From Oligoflexia bacterium (lineage in GTDB: Bacteria > Bdellovibrionota > Bacteriovoracia > Bacteriovoracales > Bacteriovoracaceae), in the NCBI GenBank assembly GCA_024229115.1, contig JAAEST010000061.1, positions 1 to 64,000 on the forward strand: a stretch of 64,000 nt of DNA. Direction: 5' to 3'. A program made the translations under genes and the position numbers. This document shows positions 26,979-36,406 of this stretch, in pieces; position 1 is the stretch's first letter; each line of letters begins with the position of its first letter. Under the pieces are notes generated by a model. It worked only from the letters and a program-made list of their open reading frames with translations. It did no database searches and was not told the origin of the DNA.

Positions 26979-27932
26979 TTAATAAAACTGTCTAACGAGA
27001 TAGTTTCCTAAAATAATAGTATAAAAAATAATAATATAGAGTGAGCTAAAACCACGATACATCTTCCCGGTACTTTTCTTAGGGATAATAATGTAAACAA
27101 GGCCAATGAGAGCAAGAAGTCCCAATGAGGCAGCTAATAGTTTTTGGATATGGAAGAAGTACAGCGTACTTACTTGTAATAGTAAGTAAGAAGCAATCAC
27201 TGCTTGAATAAAAACTAAGAGAAAAGCACCTGGTCTCGTCCATATTTTAGAATAGGATTCGATAGCATCTTTTTCCTCGTCGGGTTGGAATGTTTTTCTT
27301 CCCAGTTCAAAAATATTAAAGAGCACCCAATTCATAATGGCGAAATAGTAAAAATCGGGATCCATCGCCCAAAACCATTGTGATCCTAAAGCACTAAAGA
27401 TAGTAAGAGAAAGAAATAATGTCACAATGGTATGTGAGGTCGCATAAGTGGTTAAATGAGGACGAATAAGCTTTGGTATAAAGAATTCATTATACATGAG
27501 TAATGAATAACCAATGGCCAATAAGATCATGAGAAGCCCAGGTTTTCCACAGGCAGAAAAGAAAATGATTTCTAATACAATACAATTTTCAATTCCTTTT
27601 TTCATATCAAAAGGAGTGAGGAGACCTCTTGGAAGAGGGCGGTGGGGTTTAATTTCTACATCAAGTTCATAATCTTTAATTTCATCATAGAATCTTAGTT
27701 TGAGAAAAAAGATAGCCGTTCCAATCATAATAAAAACAATATCAATTCCACTAACAGTCACATATTCTGATGCTTCAGCGACAAAGTAGTGTCCAATAAG
27801 AAAAAGAAAAATCATGACAAAGTGTGATCCTGGATGAAATCTTTCTTTTATAAATTGAATCCATCTAAGAAACTGATCTTTTCTTAAGCTTCGATAGTCA
27901 TAGAGACCATGTTCTTTATCATGACTGGCCAT
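26979..27932 (-). CDS. UbiA-superfamily-like integral membrane protein
   Basis: 317 residues with eight to nine hydrophobic segments. Two acidic motifs sit where UbiA prenyltransferases bind Mg-diphosphate: FYDEIKDYELD (about residue 82-92) and ELGRKTFQPDEEKD (about 210-225), the second resembling the ExxRKxxxPEEE form in a sub-branch of the superfamily. It probably transfers an isoprenoid or related group to an acceptor in the inner membrane; donor and acceptor are unknown. The start overlaps the end of the hydrolase/ligase gene by 14 bp, so the operon is tightly coupled. Confidence 0.7.
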   Translation of the reverse strand: MASHDKEHGLYDYRSLRKDQFLRWIQFIKERFHPGSHFVMIFLFLIGHYFVAEASEYVTVSGIDIVFIMIGTAIFFLKLRFYDEIKDYELDVEIKPHRPLPRGLLTPFDMKKGIENCIVLEIIFFSACGKPGLLMILLAIGYSLLMYNEFFIPKLIRPHLTTYATSHTIVTLFLSLTIFSALGSQWFWAMDPDFYYFAIMNWVLFNIFELGRKTFQPDEEKDAIESYSKIWTRPGAFLLVFIQAVIASYLLLQVSTLYFFHIQKLLAASLGLLALIGLVYIIIPKKSTGKMYRGFSSLYIIIFYTIILGNYLVRQFY

Positions 27933-30300
27933 TGATGATCTCCCTTAGCTTTTCATATTCTACTTTTGAGTGGTGCCTTGGATCCATTGGGATATCGTCA
28001 ACACAAAGAATTTGATCCACAGTTATTTTATTCTTATCCATGATTCTCTGAACTTCAGCTCTTTGTTTTTCAATATCAGCACCAATGCCTTCTTTTAGAG
28101 TAAACACAGCAAAAGTTCTTTCACCTAATTCAGAATCTGGCATTCCTAAGAAGGCTGCCTTTTGAACAAAGTCTAGTTTTTTAAGAACAATTTCGGCCCT
28201 AACTGGAAAGAGATATTCACCACCTCTATTTATAGCATTGTGGACACGACCAACTAGCCAGAGATTGTTCTGATCATCGAGACGACCGAGATCTCCAGTC
28301 CTGTGCCAAACACGTCCTTCTTCATCTCTAATTTTCGCTCGAAAGAAAGCCTCTTCATTATTGTAATAGCCTTCACAAACATGCTCACCGGCGACGATAA
28401 TTTCTCCTACTTGTCCTTTAGGAAGTAGGTGTTCGTTCCAGTCTTCTTTCTTCTTAATCATGATTGTTTCTTTTGTTATCTTTAAAAATCTTACATCAAG
28501 ACCGTTATCAAAAAGACCAACATTAACTCCATCTTCTACCCATTCAGGGTCGTCACTCTCTTTTTGGCCTAGCATTTCCGTGGCTTCAATATGGGCCATC
28601 GGTTCAACTTCGGTTGAACCATAGAGAACAAGAATTTCTGCGTTTGGAGCAATTTTCTTCGTGGCTTCCATGTCATCTTTTGATACTGGTGCACCACCAG
28701 TAACAATTCTTTTAAGAAAATCAAGAGTGATATTTTGAGCTAGACAAAATTGATAGACAGCTCTTAAGAGACTTGGACTTAGAGTTGTACAGGTCGTATT
28801 TGTTGATTTCATCTGAGCGATTAAGATCAATGGGTCTTTCTCATTAGGTTGTCCAACATCAATGGCCGGAATAATAGTGTTTACACCGGCCGCTAGATTA
28901 TTAAGTGAAAATATTGGAAAGACGGGAAGGTCTGCATCTGTTGGAGCATAAGGAATATGCTTATTAAGAGCATAGTGCTGAGCTGCTAGAAAACGGTGTG
29001 TTCTGTCGGCACCTTTAGGCGTACCTGAACTTCCCGTAGTAAATGTAATGAGCGCAGTATGTTCTTTTTCAACTGGAGTGATTGGTGCCATTTCTGTTGT
29101 ATGCATCAGTTCTTCTAAGTTTGCAGTGTACTTAGCTTCGCTTGGTCCTACACAAATTTTAAGTGGTATCTGAGCAATTTCTGGAATCTCACCTAGGTAT
29201 TGAAATGCTTTATCAACACTGACCATGACTTTGGCATCGACGACTTTAGCCGCAGCTCCCATTTGATCTCGCCTGGCCCAGCTATCAAGAAAGACGGCCA
29301 TTGCCCCAAGCTTTTGCAGGGCAAACATAGAAGCGTATAAATAGAGAGACATAGGGACAAAGATGATGGCCCTGTCTCCTTTTTCAATACCCATTTTTTG
29401 AAAAGAATGTGCGAGTCTGGCAACAAGAGCATCTAATTCAGCAACTGTAATACTTTGATGTTCGAGTGGAGTATTGAGATCACCATTCCACTTGGCAATT
29501 GTTTCATACGGCACCCAGCTTAAAATGGGCTTGGTTGGAATTTCATTAACATGTTTAGAGAGAAAAGAAGCTACATTGTTTTTTTCATGGGTACCTTCAA
29601 AGTAGCCTAATCTTTCGGAGTTGCTCTTGGTACTTCCTTCTTGATGAATATGGGCCTTCACTTCATCTGCGTGAGTGAAGATTAGGGCATGTCCACCATT
29701 TTTAATCGTAATACGTTTTAATTCTGGAAGATAGACTTTGAGTTTATGATATAGGTCTTCTTGGTTAAGCGTGCTATCTTGATCACCTGAAATCATGATC
29801 ACTTCAATATTTTTCTCTCTTAATTGTTTTAGATCGTTGATTGTGTCACTCAGGTCGAAGTCTTTCTCAAACATGGCCAATTTTAAAACTCTCGGTTCAG
29901 TGTAAGAACGTGCTTGGCTTTGATAGAACTCTGTCGGTGTTGCGGGAGCGCATGAACTAATGATCATTTCTTCAATGGCCTTAGCTCCGGCTTTTCTTAG
30001 TATTCCGTCGCCAATAACTGGAAGGTTGAGAAGAAAAGATTTAAGGGCCCCAACTGGCTTCGTTTGTAGAAGATAGGGGGCGATAAGGTAGAGCTTTTTG
30101 GTATTAGGAGTAAGGACCGCTTCTTTGAGGGCACGAACGCAACCGAAGCTATAACCAACAACGATATCAGAAGATGTGTGTAACTGTTCACTTCGATTTT
30201 TAAAGTTGTACTTGTTTTCAGAGTTTTCAATTGAAATTTGAAGAAAGTCTGATGGCAGACCAGGTGATCCATGATGAAAACTATAAGTTTTCTTACTCAT
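27919..30300 (-). CDS. Fused alpha/beta hydrolase and AMP-forming ligase (OleB-OleC-like)
   Basis: 793 residues in two parts. Residues 1-220 form an alpha/beta hydrolase with nucleophile Ser51 (VGYSFGC), acid near Asp173/175 (SGDQDS) and His204 (NGGHAL). Residues from about 240 form an adenylate-forming (ANL) domain with the P-loop TFTTGSSGTPKG (419-430), TGGAPV, LYGSTE and the RTGDLG hinge. The stretch DLPVFPIFSLNN and following ADP-type segments recall OleC beta-lactone synthetases, and OleB/OleC fusions are known, but no OleA or OleD is seen here. It may instead activate a fatty acid. Overlaps of 4 and 14 bp tie it to both neighbours. Confidence 0.72.
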   Translation of the reverse strand: MSKKTYSFHHGSPGLPSDFLQISIENSENKYNFKNRSEQLHTSSDIVVGYSFGCVRALKEAVLTPNTKKLYLIAPYLLQTKPVGALKSFLLNLPVIGDGILRKAGAKAIEEMIISSCAPATPTEFYQSQARSYTEPRVLKLAMFEKDFDLSDTINDLKQLREKNIEVIMISGDQDSTLNQEDLYHKLKVYLPELKRITIKNGGHALIFTHADEVKAHIHQEGSTKSNSERLGYFEGTHEKNNVASFLSKHVNEIPTKPILSWVPYETIAKWNGDLNTPLEHQSITVAELDALVARLAHSFQKMGIEKGDRAIIFVPMSLYLYASMFALQKLGAMAVFLDSWARRDQMGAAAKVVDAKVMVSVDKAFQYLGEIPEIAQIPLKICVGPSEAKYTANLEELMHTTEMAPITPVEKEHTALITFTTGSSGTPKGADRTHRFLAAQHYALNKHIPYAPTDADLPVFPIFSLNNLAAGVNTIIPAIDVGQPNEKDPLILIAQMKSTNTTCTTLSPSLLRAVYQFCLAQNITLDFLKRIVTGGAPVSKDDMEATKKIAPNAEILVLYGSTEVEPMAHIEATEMLGQKESDDPEWVEDGVNVGLFDNGLDVRFLKITKETIMIKKKEDWNEHLLPKGQVGEIIVAGEHVCEGYYNNEEAFFRAKIRDEEGRVWHRTGDLGRLDDQNNLWLVGRVHNAINRGGEYLFPVRAEIVLKKLDFVQKAAFLGMPDSELGERTFAVFTLKEGIGADIEKQRAEVQRIMDKNKITVDQILCVDDIPMDPRHHSKVEYEKLREIINGQS

Positions 30301-31052
30301 AAAATAAGTCCTTGTTTTTTAAATTGTTTGATTTGATTTCTCTTCGGATTTTTAGTGAATACAGGTGAGTCGCACTCGTTTTTTATTTCACTAGGAATTT
30401 TTTTACTCTGGGCCCACTGGTTGAGAATTTTTGCCAGTTCAATACCTTCTATATCAGCTGCTTTACTCAAGTATTGGGCATAGTTTTTTTCAGTTCCTGA
30501 GTCTACTTCTACTGCTTTGATGATTTTTCCAGCATCAATTTTTTTATTCATCATATGAATGGTGAAGCCTGCGGGGCGGTTTTCAGAAAGGGCATACAGA
30601 TCACAAAGAGTTCCACGATACTTAGGAAGAATTCCGTGATGAATATTTACGCATCCCAAGCGAGGAGCTTCAAGAATATCTTTCTTATAGATACAACGTG
30701 TTCGCATATTAATAATCAGATCTATGTTGAGATCTTTGATAAGTGAGACGACTTCAGGATCATTCATAGTTGAAAAGCTAAGTGTTCTTATCTTTCGTTC
30801 TTCGCAAAACTTTTCACGAGAGCGTTTGGGTAACTCGACTATGTTCTTCACTAAGGAGTTGGCGGTTTTAGAAGCACCTAGGGCGTACAGACCTAGGGTG
30901 GATTTAAGGACTGATTGATCGAGATTTTTCAGCGTGATGAATGCCTTCACTTTAACGAGATCTTTATTTAAGTGGGCAAAGAGATTTTCTAGAACACCAA
31001 GATAATTCTTTGGAACATAGGTAATTTGAGAAGTAACGAGCACAATATTCAT
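30297..31052 (-). CDS. Formyltransferase-fold protein
   Basis: 251 residues matching the N-terminal catalytic domain of methionyl-tRNA formyltransferase-like enzymes. GCVNIHHGILPKYRG carries the Asn-x-His active-site pair, and GFTIHMMNKKIDAGKI carries the catalytic Asp. There is no typical tRNA-binding C-terminal domain, so it is probably a formyltransferase acting on an amine of a small molecule or sugar, using formyl-tetrahydrofolate. It is first in the leftward operon, divergent from the lipid kinase gene by about 150 bp, and its stop overlaps the next start by 4 bp (ATGA). Confidence 0.78.
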   Translation of the reverse strand: MNIVLVTSQITYVPKNYLGVLENLFAHLNKDLVKVKAFITLKNLDQSVLKSTLGLYALGASKTANSLVKNIVELPKRSREKFCEERKIRTLSFSTMNDPEVVSLIKDLNIDLIINMRTRCIYKKDILEAPRLGCVNIHHGILPKYRGTLCDLYALSENRPAGFTIHMMNKKIDAGKIIKAVEVDSGTEKNYAQYLSKAADIEGIELAKILNQWAQSKKIPSEIKNECDSPVFTKNPKRNQIKQFKKQGLIL

Positions 31053-31200
31053 AGAGCATCCTTGCTAACTATTCGATATTACAGTACTTTCAAGAGGTGA
31101 ATAATAATTTAACGCACCGTGTAAATAATACCTGAAGCATTAAAAAATAAGCACTTAGAAGTTATCCTATGAAATATATTGTATATCAAAACGGGTGTTT

Positions 31201-32184
31201 ATGCAGACTATTAGCGTGTATTTTAATCAGCGTGCTTCTCAAGGTGGGGCACAATTTTGGAAGGATAAAATTGGTCAGTCTTTATTTAGATCTGAGCTTC
31301 TTTTTCGTTCTCCAGAAAATCTCGATGAGCTCGAAGAAACTCTTAAGTCAGATCTCGATCAAAATGTAGATGCTATTGTAAGTGTTGGTGGAGACGGTAC
31401 TGTAAACACACTTATCCAAGAAATTGCAGGTAAAGATGTAGGTCTTCTAGTTGTTCCAGGTGGAACGGCCAATGATCTTGCTTGTGAATTAGGAAATCAA
31501 AAAAATATCAATAAAGTTATTTCTAGAATCAGAAGTAAAGAGCTTAAAAAAATTGATTTAATTAAAGTAAATAATCGTTACATGGCCACCAATGGTGGAA
31601 TCGGCTTTGCTGGTGATGTTGCGAGTAAAGTAAATAAATTAAGAAAGAAATTTCCTCTTTTTAAGAAAGTTATGGGATTTGCAGGTCGTAAGATTTATCC
31701 ATTGTTCGCCATGCAAGAGCTTCTTGGACTTGATCTTGAGTACTATGATTTGAATTTAGAGTCTCCTGATTTTAGCGGACAGGTGACAGCTGCAGCCGTA
31801 CTTGTAAATAATCAGTCTATGATTGGTGGAACTTTCAATGTTGCTCCAGACACAAGAAATGATGATGGAAAGTTCAACGTATGTATTGTGACTCATCCAA
31901 CTCGTCATGAGTTACTGACTTGTCTTTATAAATTATCTATCGGAGAGTTCCCTGAGAATGATCCTCATTTCATTTCATTTGAGACTGATAGCCTTACGAT
32001 TAAGAACTTAAACCCAAGTAAAAAAGTAAACTTCTTTGGTGACGGAGAGGTTTTTGACTCTGAAAATGATTCTGAAGCTTGTTCTGAATGGAATATTTCT
32101 ATTGAAAATCAAGCACTTAATGTTTTTACCAAATGTTCCGAAAAAGATCTTGTAGATTTAGTAAATGAAGTAACATTGGAATAG
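31201..32184 (+). CDS. Diacylglycerol kinase-like lipid kinase
   Basis: 327 residues from ATG 31201 (a GTG two codons upstream is also possible). The DAGK catalytic domain has the nucleotide motif VSVGGDGTVN (about 60-69) and PGGTANDLA (about 86-94), and the C-terminal beta-sandwich has GGTFNVAPD and FFGDGEVF, as in bacterial YegS/DgkB proteins. It should phosphorylate diacylglycerol or a related lipid alcohol using ATP. It heads the rightward lipid operon; the next gene starts three bases after its stop. Confidence 0.85.
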   Translation: MQTISVYFNQRASQGGAQFWKDKIGQSLFRSELLFRSPENLDELEETLKSDLDQNVDAIVSVGGDGTVNTLIQEIAGKDVGLLVVPGGTANDLACELGNQKNINKVISRIRSKELKKIDLIKVNNRYMATNGGIGFAGDVASKVNKLRKKFPLFKKVMGFAGRKIYPLFAMQELLGLDLEYYDLNLESPDFSGQVTAAAVLVNNQSMIGGTFNVAPDTRNDDGKFNVCIVTHPTRHELLTCLYKLSIGEFPENDPHFISFETDSLTIKNLNPSKKVNFFGDGEVFDSENDSEACSEWNISIENQALNVFTKCSEKDLVDLVNEVTLE

Positions 32185-32187
32185 GGT

Positions 32188-33252
32188 ATGTCATTACTTC
32201 TTACGGGAAGTACTGGTTTTTTCGGTGGTTATCTTTTAAAAGACCTTCTCAAAAAGTTTCAGGTTGAAACATATGGAGAAGATTTTAAATTATATCTTCT
32301 GGTAAGACCAAAACATCTTAATCGATTAAAAAAGAAATTTAGCGATGATTCTAGAATCGTTCTTGTTAGTGGTGATATCAGCAATCCTGATATAATTGAT
32401 GACGATGAACTCGCGACAAAAATAAGCAAAGAAATTACGGATATTATTCATTGTGCCGCTCTTTATGATTTAAAGGGGCGATATGGTCAGTGCTTCATGT
32501 TCAATGTTGTTGGGACACAAAACGTTGTTTATTTTGCAAAAAAATGTAAGAAGTTAGAGCGTTTTCACTATACGTCAACGATAGCCGTTGCCGGAAATCA
32601 TACCGGATTCTTTCCAGAAGATCGTTTGCAATTAGGTCAAAAGCATTTTGATCACTACGCAAAAACAAAGTATGATGCTGAATTACTGGTTAGGGAAGCT
32701 GATCTGAAGGCAGCCAAGCTAATTTATCGTCTAGGTGTTCTTGTAGGAGACACTGAAACTGGAAATATTGTTAAGCTTGATGGCCCTTATTACTTTCTCT
32801 ATCTTTTTAAGAAATGGTCTAAACAACTTGGTATTTTAAATTACGTAAAATATCTTCCAATGCCTTTTAATCCTAAGGCCGTATTTCCTATTGTGCCAGT
32901 TGATCATTGCTCTAAAGTTATGACAATCGCCGCGGGTAATGAAAAATTCAATCAAGATAAATGCTATCATTTAATAAGTGATAGTTGTCCAACAATGGAG
33001 CAATTTGCGGGAGAGGGTTTAGCCGCTTTCGCTGTAAATGTTAAAACCATTGCCATTCCAAAAGTAAAAAATATTGGGAAGGTTCTTGATAAGATAGGTC
33101 TTCCTCATCAGTTGCTTACTTATATGTATACGAAGGTTAGTTACGATATTCATAACTATAAAAATGATTTTCATGAAGTAGAAAAGTGCGAATGGGATAA
33201 TTATAAAGAAGTAATGTTTGAATATGTTAAAAATAATGAGGAACCATCATGA
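32188..33252 (+). CDS. Extended SDR, fatty acyl reductase-like
   Basis: 354 residues with N-terminal NAD(P)-binding motif TGSTGFFGGYL, the HCAA segment near residue 88, and active-site Tyr157-x-x-x-Lys161 (HYAKTKY). Overall layout resembles the male-sterility/NAD_binding_4 domain of fatty acyl-CoA reductases and thioester reductases, with a C-terminal extension of about 150 residues. It probably reduces or oxidises a lipid-linked group. The stop overlaps the start of the acyl-ACP-reductase-like gene by 4 bp. Confidence 0.72.
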   Translation: MSLLLTGSTGFFGGYLLKDLLKKFQVETYGEDFKLYLLVRPKHLNRLKKKFSDDSRIVLVSGDISNPDIIDDDELATKISKEITDIIHCAALYDLKGRYGQCFMFNVVGTQNVVYFAKKCKKLERFHYTSTIAVAGNHTGFFPEDRLQLGQKHFDHYAKTKYDAELLVREADLKAAKLIYRLGVLVGDTETGNIVKLDGPYYFLYLFKKWSKQLGILNYVKYLPMPFNPKAVFPIVPVDHCSKVMTIAAGNEKFNQDKCYHLISDSCPTMEQFAGEGLAAFAVNVKTIAIPKVKNIGKVLDKIGLPHQLLTYMYTKVSYDIHNYKNDFHEVEKCEWDNYKEVMFEYVKNNEEPS

Positions 33253-35291
33253 AACATATTCTTTCCATTTCATATACTCAAGACTCTAAAAGCTTTGATG
33301 AAGTTGTGGAAATACTTGGAGAAGAGTATCGAATTACCCAATATGCTACGAACTTCAATTTCGAGTTGTCTAAGAACTTAATATATAAGTACGATGGTCT
33401 TTGCGATGTCATCGCTCTTAGCGGCTTGCCACCAAATATTCGTTATCATGGTGGCTTTTTTGCCCATCCCCAAGTTGAAAAGCTTAAGGCCATTCCAAGA
33501 GAAAGTGTCATTGTTGATGGCTCAGTGGTTAAGAATATTTATCTGCCTTATGCTCTCAGACAATTGCATCGAAAAATGCCAAAGCTCTTTCCCAAGAAAA
33601 ATGTAAGTTTTTATGCTGGAGCACTTCAGTATCCAATAATTGAATTATTTGAGGAATGGGAAAATAATGTTTTAATGGCCGACCCGTACTTCTTAACGAA
33701 ACTTCCTTTTGTATTAAAAGGGAGAGGAAAGTTAGATAAATTTATTAAGTTCTCAACACCAATCTTTAGGCGAATGAAAATTAAGAAGACCTTACTTTCA
33801 GAATTTAAGGATGGAGAGTTGAGTGCAGAGTTTCTTAAAGAGTTCTATGAGAGTTCAACATTTGTTGGGAATCAGGCAACAGTAAGACTTATTAATCATG
33901 AACATCTAAAAGGAAAGACCCTAGTTCTAGATCATGTTTCAGATGATTTAAAACAACATCTCCTTGATTTAGGTGTTTCTAAAATTGTGGCAGGTCTACC
34001 CAAGCTTGTGAATATCCCTAATTTTAATTTTCCAATTTTAGAAGCTCTCATTCAATGCAGAAATGGAGATAATTCTATAGTCTCAGAAAATGACGTTATG
34101 AGAGTGATTGAAGAATTTAATCTTGAATGTGCTGTCTACGAAGGTCAAAAGTCAAAGAATGAAATTGATAAGTTTGCTTTTATCATTCATCCGCTTTCAT
34201 CAAAGATGCTCTTTAAGCATCCGGCACTTAAATTTTTAAAGCCAATAAGCGGAACTGTTGAACCTATTCTAGAAGAAGTAATGGCCGGTGTGCCAGGATT
34301 TCTTTATGGAAAAATAAATAATGTAAAAAGCGATAGTACAGGTAAAGTAGTCGAAGGTTTAATTTACTCTGTTGCAGCCACCCCTAAGAAGTTAGTTGAG
34401 GGGGATGTTGATAAAATTTATCGTCAGCTTATTAAGATATGTGATGATGCAAGCAAGGCCGGTGCAAAAATTATTGGCCTTGGTGCTTATACAAAAATTG
34501 TAGGTGATGCAGGTATTACCGTTGAAAATATGTCTCCCATTCCCTTAACGACGGGTAATAGTCTAAGTGCTTGTGCCACACTTTGGGCCGCAAAATACGC
34601 TCTTGAGAAAATGGGTTTTGTGAAAAGAAAGAATAAAATCTATCAAGGCAAAGTTTGTATTATCGGAGCGACGGGAAGTATCGGTGCAGTTAGTGCGAAA
34701 GTTCTTGCTGCAAAATGGAAGGACCTAGTCTTGGTTGCTCCTCGAGGTTATAAACTACTAGAACTTAAACAGGAAATTTTGGAAATCTTTCCTGATGCGA
34801 ATATTGAAGTTTCTACTAATGCTGATGCTGTCTGTGAAGATATTGATCTCTTTATCACAACGACAAGTTCTCGTGGAAAGAAGATATTAGATATTGAAAG
34901 AGTTAAACCGGGGGCTGTTATTTGTGATGTCTCTCGACCATTTGATATTAAAGTCGAGGACGCTTTAAAACGACCTGATGTAATGGTCATTGCAAGTGGT
35001 GAGGTGCAATTGCCTGGCAATGTAGAAATGAAAGTAGACCTAGGTCTAGAAGGGAATATTGTTTACGCATGTCTTGCTGAAACTGCTCTTCTTGCTCTTA
35101 ATGAAACATTTGAATCATTTACACTAGGGCGAAATATCAATTATCAGAATGTTGTTGAAATCGATCGCATGGCAAAAGAGCATGGGGTTAAGTTGTCTTC
35201 TATTATGGGACATAGTGGATTTATTACTGACGAAGAATTTAAACTTTGTCGTGAGCATGCAGTAAAAGAATTAGAAAAAAGAAAGGCATAA
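33249..35291 (+). CDS. Two-part protein with C-terminal acyl-ACP reductase-like domain
   Basis: 680 residues. From about residue 305 the sequence follows cyanobacterial long-chain acyl-ACP reductase (AAR): the AGAKIIGLGAYTKIVGD and TTGNS segments, the Rossmann motif IIGATGSIGAVSA (471-483) and the ACLAE segment with Cys608 in the place of the AAR catalytic Cys. AAR makes fatty aldehydes from acyl-ACP with NADPH. The first 300 residues (ISYTQDSKSF..., VIALSGLPPNIRYHGG) are unlike AAR and I cannot name them. No aldehyde-deformylating oxygenase gene is adjacent, so the aldehyde would have another fate. Coupled by 4 bp overlap to the SDR gene. Confidence 0.75.
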   Translation: MKHILSISYTQDSKSFDEVVEILGEEYRITQYATNFNFELSKNLIYKYDGLCDVIALSGLPPNIRYHGGFFAHPQVEKLKAIPRESVIVDGSVVKNIYLPYALRQLHRKMPKLFPKKNVSFYAGALQYPIIELFEEWENNVLMADPYFLTKLPFVLKGRGKLDKFIKFSTPIFRRMKIKKTLLSEFKDGELSAEFLKEFYESSTFVGNQATVRLINHEHLKGKTLVLDHVSDDLKQHLLDLGVSKIVAGLPKLVNIPNFNFPILEALIQCRNGDNSIVSENDVMRVIEEFNLECAVYEGQKSKNEIDKFAFIIHPLSSKMLFKHPALKFLKPISGTVEPILEEVMAGVPGFLYGKINNVKSDSTGKVVEGLIYSVAATPKKLVEGDVDKIYRQLIKICDDASKAGAKIIGLGAYTKIVGDAGITVENMSPIPLTTGNSLSACATLWAAKYALEKMGFVKRKNKIYQGKVCIIGATGSIGAVSAKVLAAKWKDLVLVAPRGYKLLELKQEILEIFPDANIEVSTNADAVCEDIDLFITTTSSRGKKILDIERVKPGAVICDVSRPFDIKVEDALKRPDVMVIASGEVQLPGNVEMKVDLGLEGNIVYACLAETALLALNETFESFTLGRNINYQNVVEIDRMAKEHGVKLSSIMGHSGFITDEEFKLCREHAVKELEKRKA

Positions 35292-35308
35292 TATATTAAG
35301 AGGACACA

Positions 35309-36406
35309 ATGGCCAAAAAATATTTTCATGAACAATTAAATTATACTCTTGGAAACGAAGACACAGCCATGGATGTTGAAATCGTTAAAAAACTAGGTAG
35401 TAATAAAATATTTACTATCGCAGGTTGTGGCTCAAGAGCTTTTCCTTTGTTAGCTGCAAATCCTGAAAAAATGACAATATTAGATTTTTCAAAGCCACAG
35501 ATTCTTTTAAGTAAACTGAGAGAAGAGACTTATAGAAAATTTGAATATGAGGACTTTTTGATCTTTTGGGGGTTTCCTCCATTTGCTCGATTTGATTATA
35601 CTCATCAAAGAAAGAATTTATTTTCTAAGTTGAGTCTCGATTCAGAGACACAAGCATTCTTTCATAAGATATTTAGTGAAACGAATTATCAAGCATTGCT
35701 CTATTTAGGAAGTTGGGAAAGAACGTTTAAGACTCTAGCATCGATTGTAAGAAAGATGTTGGGAAAAAACTTCGATGATATTTTTCAATTTCACAATCTC
35801 GAAGATCAAGTTAGCTATTATTATAATGATTTTCCCATCAAAAAATGGAAAATGATCATCTTTCTTCTCGGTAATAAGAGTGTATTTAATGCTCTACTTT
35901 ATAAAGGTGATTTTATTAAAAAGAATTATCCAGAAACTCACTTTCAATACTATTTTGAATCATTTGAGAGATTATTTACAGGACAACTGGCCAGAAATAG
36001 TTTTTTTGCCAATCTTTGCTTTTATGGAGAAATCAATCATCCAGATGGAGTCACAATTGAAGCCCATGAGCATAATTTCAATGCTGTAAAAGATTACTTT
36101 AATGGTGGTGGAGAAGTTTCTTATGAGCAAGGTGATTTTGTAAGTTTTTTAAGAAACTCAAGTGATAAGTTTGATTACTTTAGTCTTAGCGATGTTCCTA
36201 GTTACTTTCAAGATGATATCGAAAAGAACTTCATGGAAGATATAGTGAAATCAGTTGATGAAAAAGGTGTTGTCTGTCTTAGAAATTATCTACGTCATCC
36301 TGAGTGTACAACTACTTCTTATGAGGAAATAACTGCTAGATTTAGTGATGAGTTTAGAAAAGAAGGGGTTCAGATGTATCGACCTCAGCTCTTTCGAAAG
36401 AAATAA
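35309..36406 (+). CDS. DUF3419/BtaA-like SAM-dependent aminocarboxypropyl transferase
   Basis: 365 residues. The N-terminal segment FTIAGCGSRAFPLLAANPEKMTILD matches the SAM-binding start of BtaA (DUF3419), which transfers the 3-amino-3-carboxypropyl group of SAM to diacylglycerol in betaine lipid synthesis; YLGSWER and the C-terminal DVPSYFQ and RNYLR motifs also fit. A BtaB-like N-methyltransferase is not adjacent, so the end product may be a non-methylated or different head group. It lies 17 bases after the reductase gene with AAGAGGA before its ATG, and its stop overlaps the next start (TAATG). Confidence 0.75.
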   Translation: MAKKYFHEQLNYTLGNEDTAMDVEIVKKLGSNKIFTIAGCGSRAFPLLAANPEKMTILDFSKPQILLSKLREETYRKFEYEDFLIFWGFPPFARFDYTHQRKNLFSKLSLDSETQAFFHKIFSETNYQALLYLGSWERTFKTLASIVRKMLGKNFDDIFQFHNLEDQVSYYYNDFPIKKWKMIIFLLGNKSVFNALLYKGDFIKKNYPETHFQYYFESFERLFTGQLARNSFFANLCFYGEINHPDGVTIEAHEHNFNAVKDYFNGGGEVSYEQGDFVSFLRNSSDKFDYFSLSDVPSYFQDDIEKNFMEDIVKSVDEKGVVCLRNYLRHPECTTTSYEEITARFSDEFRKEGVQMYRPQLFRKK

